Source: Gemmatimonadota bacterium
Lineage (GTDB): Bacteria; Gemmatimonadota; Gemmatimonadetes; Longimicrobiales; Gaopeijiaceae
DNA: 5,565 nt
Direction: 5' to 3'
Assembly (NCBI GenBank): GCA_003567615.1
Contig: PWZC01000461.1
Coordinates: 1-5,565, forward strand
Both the position numbers and the translations under genes were made by a program. Shown here in pieces: positions 1 to 5,385 of the stretch. Position 1 is the stretch's first letter, and each line of letters begins with the position of its first letter. The notes beneath the pieces are model-generated. The model saw nothing but the letters and a program-made list of their open reading frames with translations. It was not told where the DNA came from and did not search any database.

Positions 1-293
1 ACATGGTAGGACGACTCGCCACGGATCCGTTCCACCCCTTCCACCGAAAGTGACCCTTCCCCGACCCGGAGGCGTCCCAGGCGGACCTGATACTCCAGTC
101 GTTCACCGGGGCCGAAGGGCGCCGCCGCCGCCGAATTCTCGAGAGGACCGATCAGGCTCCCCTCCGTCGTCCGTGGGTTCTGCTGGGCCTCGGCCTTCCC
201 GGGGTGTACAGCCCACCACAGGACCAGGAGGCCCGAGAGGAGGACCGGGCCCATGAGGCCGAGACCGCGACGAAGTGACAGGGAACTGGACAT
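1..293 (-). CDS. DUF3108-family exported protein, N-terminal part (cut off by window edge)
   Basis: The reading frame from an ATG at 293 is open to the window edge and gives 97 complete residues. Residues 1-36 look like a Sec signal peptide: a basic stretch (SLRRG at 6-10), a hydrophobic core with two Trp (about 13-29), and an AEA cleavage site before QQ. After a low-complexity linker with four Ala, residues 59-80 carry the run PFGPGERLEYQVRLGRLRVG and the GEG after it. This matches the opening of DUF3108 proteins, a periplasmic family of unknown biochemical role that begins with a 'pF.pGE...Y.v..g.l..G' pattern. No Shine-Dalgarno sequence precedes this ATG; another in-frame ATG lies at residue 14 (position 254), also without one, and would leave the signal peptide with no basic n-region. 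The gene diverges from the outer-membrane barrel gene, and the two share a 194-bp intergenic region. The rest of the protein is outside the window. Confidence 0.75.
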   Translation of the reverse strand, partial: MSSSLSLRRGLGLMGPVLLSGLLVLWWAVHPGKAEAQQNPRTTEGSLIGPLENSAAAAPFGPGERLEYQVRLGRLRVGEGSLSVEGVERIRGESSYH

Positions 294-487
294 AGGATGG
301 GGTGCGGGAAGTGTTGGACCTCGAACACCGGACGGGGCTGAACGGGTCGGGCAAGCGACGCCGGACACGGTTCGGATGGACAGCGGGCCCGCCTTCTGTC
401 TGGGGACGGTCCCAGTGATATTACCAATTCGGAAGGGAAGCTGATCCTTCCACCCTTCCACGCCACTCTCGCGCAGAGGAGCACTTC
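294..487. other. Divergent intergenic region
   Basis: These 194 bases separate the start of the DUF3108 gene (minus) from the start of the barrel gene (plus), so promoters for both should lie here. The only AT-rich patch is around 416-428 (TGATATTACCAATT), which could supply a -10 element, but no convincing -35 hexamer lies 16-18 bases upstream on either strand. The sequence is otherwise GC-rich and no convincing small ORF was seen. Confidence 0.4.
476..481 (+). promoter_or_regulatory. Ribosome binding site of the barrel gene
   Basis: GAGGAG lies six bases before the ATG at 488. This strong Shine-Dalgarno match fixes the start of the outer-membrane barrel gene. Confidence 0.75.
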
Positions 488-1135
488 ATGCCGAACCCCT
501 TGCTGATCAGGGCCCTGACACTGGCTGTGGCCATCTTCCTTCTTCCGACACCGGGGGCGGCGCAGAGTTCGCCTTCCGAGAATGGACCGGGCTGGCAAGC
601 CAGCGTTCTCCTGGGCGGCACCTTTTCGTCGCTGCGGGATGTGGACGGCGCCGATAGCCGTTCCGGTTCCATGGCCGGAGTCTCCCTCGTCTTCCCCTTC
701 CTGGGCCCTCTGCGTTGGCAGCCCGAGGCCCTCGTCACCAGCCGGGGCGGGGATCTGAACCGCGCGGACGGCATCGAGTTGAGCACCCTGGAGGTGCCCG
801 TGATGCTGCGGCTGGACCTGGGACAGCGGGGCTTCCTCACTCCCCACATCTACGCCGGACCCTACCTGGCGATTCAGTTGGAATGCACGGTGGAGGACTC
901 GTCCGTGGATTGCGGCGACCGTCCCGACATCGACACCAACACGGTGGACGTGGGCGGGATTGCCGGGAGTGGGGTCACGCTGCGAGGTGGCCCCCTGATC
1001 CTGACCGGGGGGCTCAGGTATGGATTCGGCGTCTCGACGCTGGCCGAGTTCGAAGTGGACGGGGTGGCTGAAGCCGCACGGCATGGAGGGTGGTCCCTCT
1101 ACGTCGGTGCCGGGTTGGCCCTGGGAGGCCGCTGA
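488..1135 (+). CDS. PorT-like outer-membrane beta-barrel protein
   Basis: The 215-residue product has a classic Sec signal peptide: residues 1-25 with a hydrophobic core LTLAVAIFLLP and cleavage after PGAA, leaving a Gln/Ser-rich N-terminus. The mature part alternates short amphipathic strands and glycine-rich turns. It includes the sequence RWQPEALVTSRGG (about 76-88), then LSTLEVPVMLRLDL (98-111), then LTPHIYAGPYLAI (117-129). This order ('PE' strand, 'leiP..l' strand, '.p.i.aGpy' strand) is typical of the PorT/outer-membrane beta-barrel (OMP_b-brl) family, whose members of about 200 residues form small eight-stranded barrels. Cys133 and Cys142 sit in the predicted extracellular loop after the GPY strand and could form a disulfide. 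The C-terminus ends VGAGLALGGR, without the terminal aromatic residue that many barrels use as an assembly signal. The substrate or role is unknown; it may be structural. The start is supported by GAGGAG six bases upstream. Confidence 0.85.
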   Translation: MPNPLLIRALTLAVAIFLLPTPGAAQSSPSENGPGWQASVLLGGTFSSLRDVDGADSRSGSMAGVSLVFPFLGPLRWQPEALVTSRGGDLNRADGIELSTLEVPVMLRLDLGQRGFLTPHIYAGPYLAIQLECTVEDSSVDCGDRPDIDTNTVDVGGIAGSGVTLRGGPLILTGGLRYGFGVSTLAEFEVDGVAEAARHGGWSLYVGAGLALGGR

Positions 1136-1184
1136 GCCTGGCCACCAACCTGCCGTCACCCGTGGCTCGGTCATGCGGTGCCGG

Positions 1185-2828
1185 TCAGGCCCTGTCCGAT
1201 CCCGGTCCTCTTCCACCATTTCCCTGCCGGTCGATGGCGACGTCGGCATCGCGTAGTTTTCGCCCTAGCTCCCGGGCCAGGTTCCGGTACAGCACCACGG
1301 CGATGTCCGGCCGTCGGTTGCGGATCTCCCGGAGGCGATTCCGGGTCAGCACGGCGGCCACTGAGGGGCGGGCGCCCACCACGGACGCGGTCCGGGTGGT
1401 CTCGGCCAGGAGCGCATTCTCTCCGACCACGTCGCCCGCTTCCACCTGTCCCACCACATTGCCGGTTCCCAGAAGGACGTCCGCTCGTCCCTCGATGAGG
1501 ACCAGGAGCTCGTCCGCCTCCTCTCCGGCTCGGCAGAGATCCTCTCCCACGCCGTACTCCCGCACCGTCATGGCGCTGGCGAGTCGACGGGCCTGCTCGT
1601 CGTTCAATCCATCGAAGATCCCCAACTCGCCGATACTGGCCGCGATGCGCGGGAGTACCGCACGGGTCCGGAAGTTGCCCATGACCTCTTCGAAGATGGG
1701 GCGCATTTCGTGGATCAGGTGCCCCTCTCCGAGCGTGGGGGGCACGAGAAGACGGACCATCTTCACCACGTCCAGCCGTTCCACTTCGTGAAACACCATG
1801 GCGGGAATGTACGCCGCCGGCAGAAAGCCCACTTCCAGGAGTGTCCGCTGCAGGCGGGTTCCGTGCGCATTCACCTCCACCTCGATGTATTCGACCCCCA
1901 GGTCCCTCGCCCGCTCAAGGAGGGACGTGAAGAGGAAACGAACCGAGTCATCGGAGGCGGCAATAAGCTCGAACACCTGGATGTTGCGCTCCACATCGTC
2001 GTGGAGGAAGCCCAGGGCTCCGGCGATGGCGTCCCGGGGAGCCCCCGGCCGGCGAGCCACCAGGAACGACGCCTGACGGGCCGTGAGCTTGAAGAATCCG
2101 TAATGGAGCCTCATGGGCCCGAATACGTCCCGCTTCCGCACCCTCCCCCGGGAGATCCGAAGAAGGTCGGGCATCCGCTCGGAATCGAACGCCGAGAGCT
2201 CGAAGTCGTCGTCACACGGGTGGGGTGATGTGGACTCGTCCACGATCACGTCCGAGGCGAGCGCCACATTGTTCATGGCCAGGTGGGCCAGGGGCGCCAC
2301 CGCCGGAACCACGCGCGGGTGGTTCCGACGGAGTTCAAGGGCGGGGCTGAAGTGCCGGGCGAAGGTGGCGATGCTCTCCCGGTTCGTGAAGCGATGCTTG
2401 AGGGGGAGGAAGCCCACCGGTGCACACCTGAGCTTCTGCGCGATCTGCTGGGTGAAGGGCTGAGCGGTCCGGTTGTCGATGATGGCCACGTGCAGGCGAT
2501 CCTGCACCAGCTCCAGCCGGTACCTCATGAGTGCGGTACCCACCCCTCGCCCCCTGGCGTTGGGGTGCACCACCAACCGACCCAACTCACCCATGAGGTC
2601 CGAGTGGGCACCGATGTCCATGTCCACCGATCCGGTCCCCAAGACCCGCCCGGTGACCACATCCTCGGCCACGGCCACCACCATCCGCTCTCCATAGATG
2701 GACCGCTTCAGCCATTCCCGGTCATAGAAGTCCCGGTATGGATAGTCCTCGCCGTAGGCGATCCGGAACATCTCCCGGATGCTGTCGATGTCCTCCTCCC
2801 GAGCCTGCCGGGTCCGGATTTCCGTCAT
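1185..2828 (-). CDS. GNAT acetyltransferase fused to a second GNAT-like domain and a cyclic-nucleotide-binding domain
   Basis: The 547-residue product starts at the ATG at 2828, seven bases after GGAGG. An in-frame ATG at 3035 would add 69 low-complexity residues and has no support. Residues 1-145 are a GNAT acetyltransferase: an N-terminal 'R.a..eDid.i..mf' opening, then GELGRLVVHPNARGRGVGTAL (80-100), which carries the acetyl-CoA pyrophosphate-binding R/Q-x-x-G-x-G signature at RGRGVG (92-97). Residues about 205-350 resemble a second GNAT fold, ending in LGVEYIEVEV (310-319) and LLEVGFLPAAYIPAMVF (330-346), but no RxxGxG loop is visible there, so it is probably catalytically dead. Residues about 398-525 are a Crp-type cyclic-nucleotide-binding domain: FDGLNDEQARRLA, GEEADELLVLIEGRADVLL, then the phosphate-binding cassette VVGENALLAETTRTAS, with Glu470 and Arg479 in the positions that contact the ribose and the cyclic phosphate. 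There is no DNA-binding helix-turn-helix after it. Likely role, by inference: protein or small-molecule acetyltransferase controlled by cAMP or cGMP. The mycobacterial cAMP-dependent lysine acetyltransferases have the same two activities in the opposite order. The ligand and the substrate cannot be read from sequence. Confidence 0.88.
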   Translation of the reverse strand: MTEIRTRQAREEDIDSIREMFRIAYGEDYPYRDFYDREWLKRSIYGERMVVAVAEDVVTGRVLGTGSVDMDIGAHSDLMGELGRLVVHPNARGRGVGTALMRYRLELVQDRLHVAIIDNRTAQPFTQQIAQKLRCAPVGFLPLKHRFTNRESIATFARHFSPALELRRNHPRVVPAVAPLAHLAMNNVALASDVIVDESTSPHPCDDDFELSAFDSERMPDLLRISRGRVRKRDVFGPMRLHYGFFKLTARQASFLVARRPGAPRDAIAGALGFLHDDVERNIQVFELIAASDDSVRFLFTSLLERARDLGVEYIEVEVNAHGTRLQRTLLEVGFLPAAYIPAMVFHEVERLDVVKMVRLLVPPTLGEGHLIHEMRPIFEEVMGNFRTRAVLPRIAASIGELGIFDGLNDEQARRLASAMTVREYGVGEDLCRAGEEADELLVLIEGRADVLLGTGNVVGQVEAGDVVGENALLAETTRTASVVGARPSVAAVLTRNRLREIRNRRPDIAVVLYRNLARELGRKLRDADVAIDRQGNGGRGPGSDRA

Positions 2829-2835
2829 TGTCACC

Positions 2836-2840
2836 CCTCC
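2836..2840 (-). promoter_or_regulatory. Ribosome binding site deciding the acetyltransferase start
   Basis: On the minus strand GGAGG lies seven bases before the ATG at 2828. It favours this start over the in-frame ATG 207 bases further upstream. Confidence 0.75.
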
Positions 2841-2864
2841 AGGAACAGGATCCCTCCGGCCGTG

Positions 2865-2889
2865 GGATCGGATACCGCGTCTCCGATCC
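2865..2889. repeat. Inverted repeat, candidate operator or leader hairpin
   Basis: GGATCGGA (2865-2872) and its exact reverse complement TCCGATCC (2882-2889) flank a nine-base spacer (TACCGCGTC). The element ends 37 bases upstream of the acetyltransferase start, in the divergent region shared with the lipoprotein gene. It could be a dimeric repressor or activator site, or a hairpin in the acetyltransferase mRNA leader. It does not resemble the CRP consensus TGTGA-N6-TCACA. Arm length is modest, so chance in GC-rich DNA is possible. Confidence 0.45.
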
Positions 2890-3059
2890 GATGATGGGCC
2901 CCCACATCGTTCCTCAGGATGGGACGTCGGGGTTCCTGGGGCAAATGGGGTGGATCCACCGAAGGATGCGATCAGCGGTTCAGGGACTTGGATGGTCTTC
3001 CGATACCGAATCCATCCAGCTTTCTTCTTCCCCAAAACGGCGTCAGGCCAGAGCGATCC

Positions 3060-3983
3060 ATGCGAACCGAGAACTCCCCCCTCTCCGTAGAAGAATGGGA
3101 TGCGGCCCCCCCTGTCAGGTCTTCCTCTCTGAGGCCTCGCGTCGGCCGCTTCCTTCCAGTTGCCGTGCTTGGCGCCCTCATGGTAGGGCTGGGCGCCTGT
3201 AGCGATATCACGGAACCGGAAGATGCCGAGCCGGAACTCCAGAATGTGATCCCCACCGTCCAGGTGGCGGGCGGAACCGTCGCCCTTCGGCCGGGGGCAC
3301 CGGACGGGGACCCGTCCGCCCCGGTGGCGACCCTTCAGAGTCCGGGTTCTTCCATCATTCCGGGAGGCGGTTACCGCTATGTGGTCGGGTCGGCCACGCC
3401 GTTCTCCGAACTCTACCTCACCGTCGTCGGCGAGGCCGGCTACTACCTGGTGTCCCTGGGGTCACCCACCACCGAGGCCGAGGTGATCCTCACCGTGGAC
3501 GAACTCCTGGAGGAGTTCGGGTACACCTTCAACTTCGCCGTGGGCACGGGAGGTGGTGCCGGCGCGGCCGTCGGGCATACGGTGGAGGTGCTGTCGGTGG
3601 GGACCGGGGACATCCAGGTCAGCGTCTCCTGGGATGCGGCCAGCGACGTGGACCTCCATGTGGTGGATCCCTCCGGAGAGGAGATCTACTTCGCCAACCG
3701 GAGGTCGGCGTCCGGGGGCGAACTGGACCTGGACTCCAATGCCGGGTGTGGCGGGCAGGATGTCCGGAATGAGAACATCACCTGGGCCGACGGAACCGCG
3801 CCGCGCGGCCAGTATACGATCCGGGTCAATTACTGGTCGGCCTGTAGCGTGGATCGGACGAACTACGTGGTGACGGTCCGGGTTCGGGGGCAGGCGACCC
3901 GAACCTTCACCGGTACCTTCACCGGCTCGGGAAGTGGCGGGGGTCTCGGGTCCGGGGACGTGATCACCACCTTTACCTACTAG
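3060..3983 (+). CDS. Secreted lipoprotein with a YfaP/DUF2135-type domain
   Basis: The 307-residue product has a lipoprotein signal: basic RPRVGR, hydrophobic FLPVAVLGALMVG (31-43) and the lipobox LGAC with Cys47 as the lipidation site. The n-region before it is unusually long (30 residues), and the Shine-Dalgarno sequence before the ATG at 3060 is weak (AGAG). The true start could therefore be a non-ATG codon nearer the signal, such as the CTG at about residue 24. The next roughly 130 residues include an acidic linker and a region of beta-rich character that I do not recognise. Residues about 184-276 match the YfaP/DUF2135 family: VSWDAASDVDLHVVDPSGEE (188-207), then SASGGELDLDSNAGC (216-230), then APRGQYTIRVNYWSAC (247-262). 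The Asp-rich motifs suggest a beta-sandwich that may bind calcium, and Cys230 and Cys262 could pair. The tail after about 280 is Thr/Gly/Ser-rich (RTFTGTFTGSGSGGG). The function is unknown; it is expected to be anchored to a membrane and face the periplasm or cell surface. It diverges from the acetyltransferase gene. Confidence 0.82.
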   Translation: MRTENSPLSVEEWDAAPPVRSSSLRPRVGRFLPVAVLGALMVGLGACSDITEPEDAEPELQNVIPTVQVAGGTVALRPGAPDGDPSAPVATLQSPGSSIIPGGGYRYVVGSATPFSELYLTVVGEAGYYLVSLGSPTTEAEVILTVDELLEEFGYTFNFAVGTGGGAGAAVGHTVEVLSVGTGDIQVSVSWDAASDVDLHVVDPSGEEIYFANRRSASGGELDLDSNAGCGGQDVRNENITWADGTAPRGQYTIRVNYWSACSVDRTNYVVTVRVRGQATRTFTGTFTGSGSGGGLGSGDVITTFTY

Positions 3984-4023
3984 CGGACGGCGAAGCCACC
4001 TCCATCGGGACTGAACCAAACGC

Positions 4024-4056
4024 CCCGGGGCTCCGGCACAAGGCCGGAGCCCCGGG
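4024..4056. terminator. Perfect 14-bp hairpin between convergent genes, likely bidirectional terminator
   Basis: CCCGGGGCTCCGGC (4024-4037) pairs with GCCGGAGCCCCGGG (4043-4056) without a mismatch around a five-base loop, ACAAG. It lies 40 bases after the lipoprotein stop codon and three bases after the stop of the tspO-like gene on the other strand. On the minus strand the bases after the stem read GCGTTTGGTTC, a loose T-rich stretch. On the plus strand there is no T-tract. It is therefore best read as an intrinsic-like terminator for the minus-strand operon that may also stop or stabilise the lipoprotein transcript. Confidence 0.75.
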
Positions 4057-4059
4057 AGC

Positions 4060-4800
4060 TCAGATCCTTCGGGGTCGGTTCACGGTACCCACCGCGCTCG
4101 CCAGTACCAGAAGGGCACCCAGGATCGCGCCCATTGCCAGAATGGGATGGTCTTCCCACCGATTGATGGCCACCCCCGCCAGAGCCCAGCCCACCGCTCC
4201 TCCCAGCCAGGGGTTCCCCAGTCGGAGGGTGGCCAGGACTCCCGCCACCGCACCCACTCCTACCATGATCCCGGCCCAAACGGCGTGGGGGATGCCGAAT
4301 CCTTCCCACTGCCACGCCACGAGGAGCGCCGTGACGTTGGCGATGAGCGCCACCGAGATCCATCCCAGGTAGACGCCGAAGGCAAAGCGCGCCGACTCCG
4401 GAACAGGTCCCCGCAGTCGCTCCGGGGCCCACCCGCCGCCCAGCCGTGCGTTCAGCCCGACGAGGGTGACGAGAAGCCCCGCCATGACCACAGTGGACAC
4501 CTCCACCTGCCGGTAGTGCCATGAGAAGAGCCACCCCGCGTTGAGCACCGAGGTCAGGGCAAACCCGGGAGCCAGCATTCGTCCCACATCGCGTCGCCCG
4601 GGGAGAAACTGCACCACAGCCCAGACCATGAGCCCGAGGTAGATCACGCCCCAGATGGAGAAGGTGGCCCCGGCGGGGACGAACAGATTGGGATACTCGG
4701 CGGCGAGTTCTCCTGTGGTTCTTCCGCCCAGGGGAAGGCTGTTGGCGAGACCATTGACCACAAGGGCGGCCAGCAGGAGGACGGCAGCGACGATGCGCAT
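4060..4800 (-). CDS. Long TspO/MBR-like multi-pass membrane protein
   Basis: The 246-residue product is almost entirely hydrophobic, with about seven or eight membrane segments (approximately 3-20, 44-66, 76-95, 102-118, 137-163, 172-193, 196-212 and 219-240). Recognisable family features are NGLANSLPLGGRTTGE (16-31), then LFVPAGATFSIWGVIYLGLM (39-58), and several Trp/aromatic positions in later helices (LNAGWLFSWHY 86-96, VAWQWEGFG 161-169). The PAG-x-x-FSIWG-x-IY stretch parallels the P-x-W/F-x-F-x-x-x-W-x-x-x-Y signature of TspO/MBR tryptophan-rich sensory proteins. Canonical TspO has five helices and about 160 residues, so this belongs to the longer branch of roughly 240-260 residues whose ligand is unknown. 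TspO itself binds porphyrins and other hydrophobic ligands. Whether this branch does is not established here. It is the second gene of the pair, starting 14 bases after the lapA-like stop. No clear Shine-Dalgarno sequence precedes it, which suggests translational coupling. Confidence 0.8.
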   Translation of the reverse strand: MRIVAAVLLLAALVVNGLANSLPLGGRTTGELAAEYPNLFVPAGATFSIWGVIYLGLMVWAVVQFLPGRRDVGRMLAPGFALTSVLNAGWLFSWHYRQVEVSTVVMAGLLVTLVGLNARLGGGWAPERLRGPVPESARFAFGVYLGWISVALIANVTALLVAWQWEGFGIPHAVWAGIMVGVGAVAGVLATLRLGNPWLGGAVGWALAGVAINRWEDHPILAMGAILGALLVLASAVGTVNRPRRI

Positions 4801-4814
4801 GTCAGTCAGATCCG

Positions 4815-5063
4815 TCAGCGCTTGCCGGCCTTCTTCCCGCCGCCGTGCCGTCCGCTATTTCCCGCCCCGTTGCGCTGGATGAGGAGGGACACCAGAAGGC
4901 CCAGGACGAACCCACCGACGCTGGTGAGGAAGAGGAGGATGACGACCGGCGTCTCCGTGGTCATCCAGAGAAAGCGCGCCTCCACCACGGCGGTGTTCTG
5001 GGCCACCGCCGTCACCAGCGCGAAGCTGAGAACGAGGATGAGCACCGTCTTGACTGTTTTCAT
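4815..5063 (-). CDS. LapA/DUF1049-family small inner-membrane protein
   Basis: The 82-residue product starts at the ATG at 5063; GGAGG lies ten bases upstream. It has two membrane segments (about 5-21 and 39-62) separated by a short loop. Between them lie the family's conserved Gln-Asn (QN at 22-23) and the Phe-Leu (FLW, 31-33), and the second segment contains GGFVLGLLVSLLI, the usual 'G...G.l' end. The cytoplasmic tail (64-82) is Gly/Lys/Arg-rich. LapA proteins of proteobacteria act with LapB in lipopolysaccharide assembly control. No lapB is present here, and the family is widespread beyond that setting, so the role is inferred only at the level of a small envelope protein. It is the first gene of an operon with the tspO-like gene. 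Confidence 0.75.
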   Translation of the reverse strand: MKTVKTVLILVLSFALVTAVAQNTAVVEARFLWMTTETPVVILLFLTSVGGFVLGLLVSLLIQRNGAGNSGRHGGGKKAGKR

Positions 5064-5073
5064 GATCCGTAGG

Positions 5074-5078
5074 CCTCC
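5074..5078 (-). promoter_or_regulatory. Ribosome binding site of the lapA-like gene
   Basis: GGAGG on the minus strand lies ten bases before the ATG at 5063, slightly far but usable. It supports this start over the in-frame ATG at 5108, which would put extra residues ahead of the first membrane segment. Confidence 0.6.
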
Positions 5079-5154
5079 GGTCTGGAGAGGGGGAGTCCGA
5101 AGCGGCAATCCGAAGCGGGGCAGGCTCGGAGCCTCGTGCGCGCCCGACTCCTCC

Positions 5155-5202
5155 CGCGCCCGGCCGTCTCGTGCCGCGCCCGGCCGTCTCGTGCGCGCCC
5201 GG
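5155..5202. repeat. 20-bp tandem repeat with a partial third copy
   Basis: The 20-mer CGCGCCCGGCCGTCTCGTGC occurs at 5155-5174 and again, identical, at 5175-5194. A truncated third copy (CGCGCCCGG) overlaps the end at 5194-5202. A related 14-mer, CTCGTGCGCGCCCG, occurs at 5133-5146 and again at 5188-5201. The cluster lies in the non-coding leader of the lapA-like operon. It looks like replication slippage of a GC-rich unit; a regulatory function is possible but not shown. Confidence 0.85.
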
Positions 5203-5206
5203 AAAA

Positions 5207-5235
5207 ACTAACGGGATCTCCTGCGTCGGGGTCAA
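5207..5235 (-). promoter_or_regulatory. Candidate sigma-70-type promoter for the lapA-tspO pair
   Basis: On the minus strand TTGACC (5235-5230) matches five of six bases of the -35 consensus. Seventeen bases later comes GTTAGT (5212-5207), a weak -10 match, followed by a T-run. If this is used, transcription would start near 5200 and the leader of about 135 bases would contain the tandem repeat. Tentative, because the -10 is poor. Confidence 0.3.
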
Positions 5236-5371
5236 ACACGGCCCTGGGGGGAACGACGGTGGCGACACCAAAAAGGGCACGGGCGGCGCCGGCTCGGTGG
5301 GTAGAGGGCTCGCTGGGTGCAGGGCCCGGCGGCTCCAGAGGCCGGCCGGTCCATGGACTGGCGTGGGGCAT

Positions 5372-5378
5372 GGGGAGG
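5372..5378 (+). promoter_or_regulatory. Ribosome binding site for the upstream of two possible starts
   Basis: GGGGAGG lies seven bases before the ATG at 5386. A second good site, AGGGAGG (5422-5428), lies five bases before the in-frame ATG at 5434. Both starts are therefore well served. Confidence 0.55.
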
Positions 5379-5385
5379 TGGCAGG

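Larger units (their letters stand above)
5064..5385. other. Intergenic region between divergent genes
   Basis: This 322-bp stretch separates the lapA-like gene (minus) from the exported-protein gene at the right edge (plus). It holds the tandem repeat and promoter candidate described separately. Open frames here, such as the minus-strand one from 5410 to 5060, read as Pro/Arg/Gly-rich sequence with no domain or plausible start. I see no small gene or RNA structure, and no convincing plus-strand promoter. Confidence 0.6.

Noticed and set aside
264..293. Twin-arginine (Tat) signal in the DUF3108 protein
   Set aside because: The two arginines (SLRRGLGL) do not fit the S/T-R-R-x-F-L-K consensus, and the AEA site fits ordinary Sec export.
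403..413. GGGAC-G-GTCCC palindrome in the divergent intergenic region
   Set aside because: Five-base arms are expected by chance in GC-rich DNA; no second copy or promoter context was seen.
152..1249. 365-residue minus-strand open frame antisense to the barrel gene
   Set aside because: Its translation is low-complexity Gly/Arg/Pro/His-rich without domains, and it lies opposite a well-supported gene with a signal peptide and ribosome site. Long antisense frames are common in GC-rich DNA.
1090..1791. 233-residue plus-strand open frame
   Set aside because: It is Ser/Arg/Thr-rich throughout and antisense to the cNMP-binding end of the acetyltransferase fusion; it has no domain.
2283..2894. 203-residue plus-strand open frame
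   Set aside because: It is antisense to the GNAT domain; the His/Pro-rich translation reflects codon bias on the other strand.
2829..3035. 69-residue N-terminal extension of the acetyltransferase
   Set aside because: The extension is Arg/Pro/Gly-rich non-domain sequence, whereas a GGAGG site seven bases ahead of the ATG at 2828 gives a standard GNAT N-terminus.
2919..3059. Upstream start of the lipoprotein frame
   Set aside because: It would place 77 residues before the signal-peptide hydrophobic core, which is incompatible with export.
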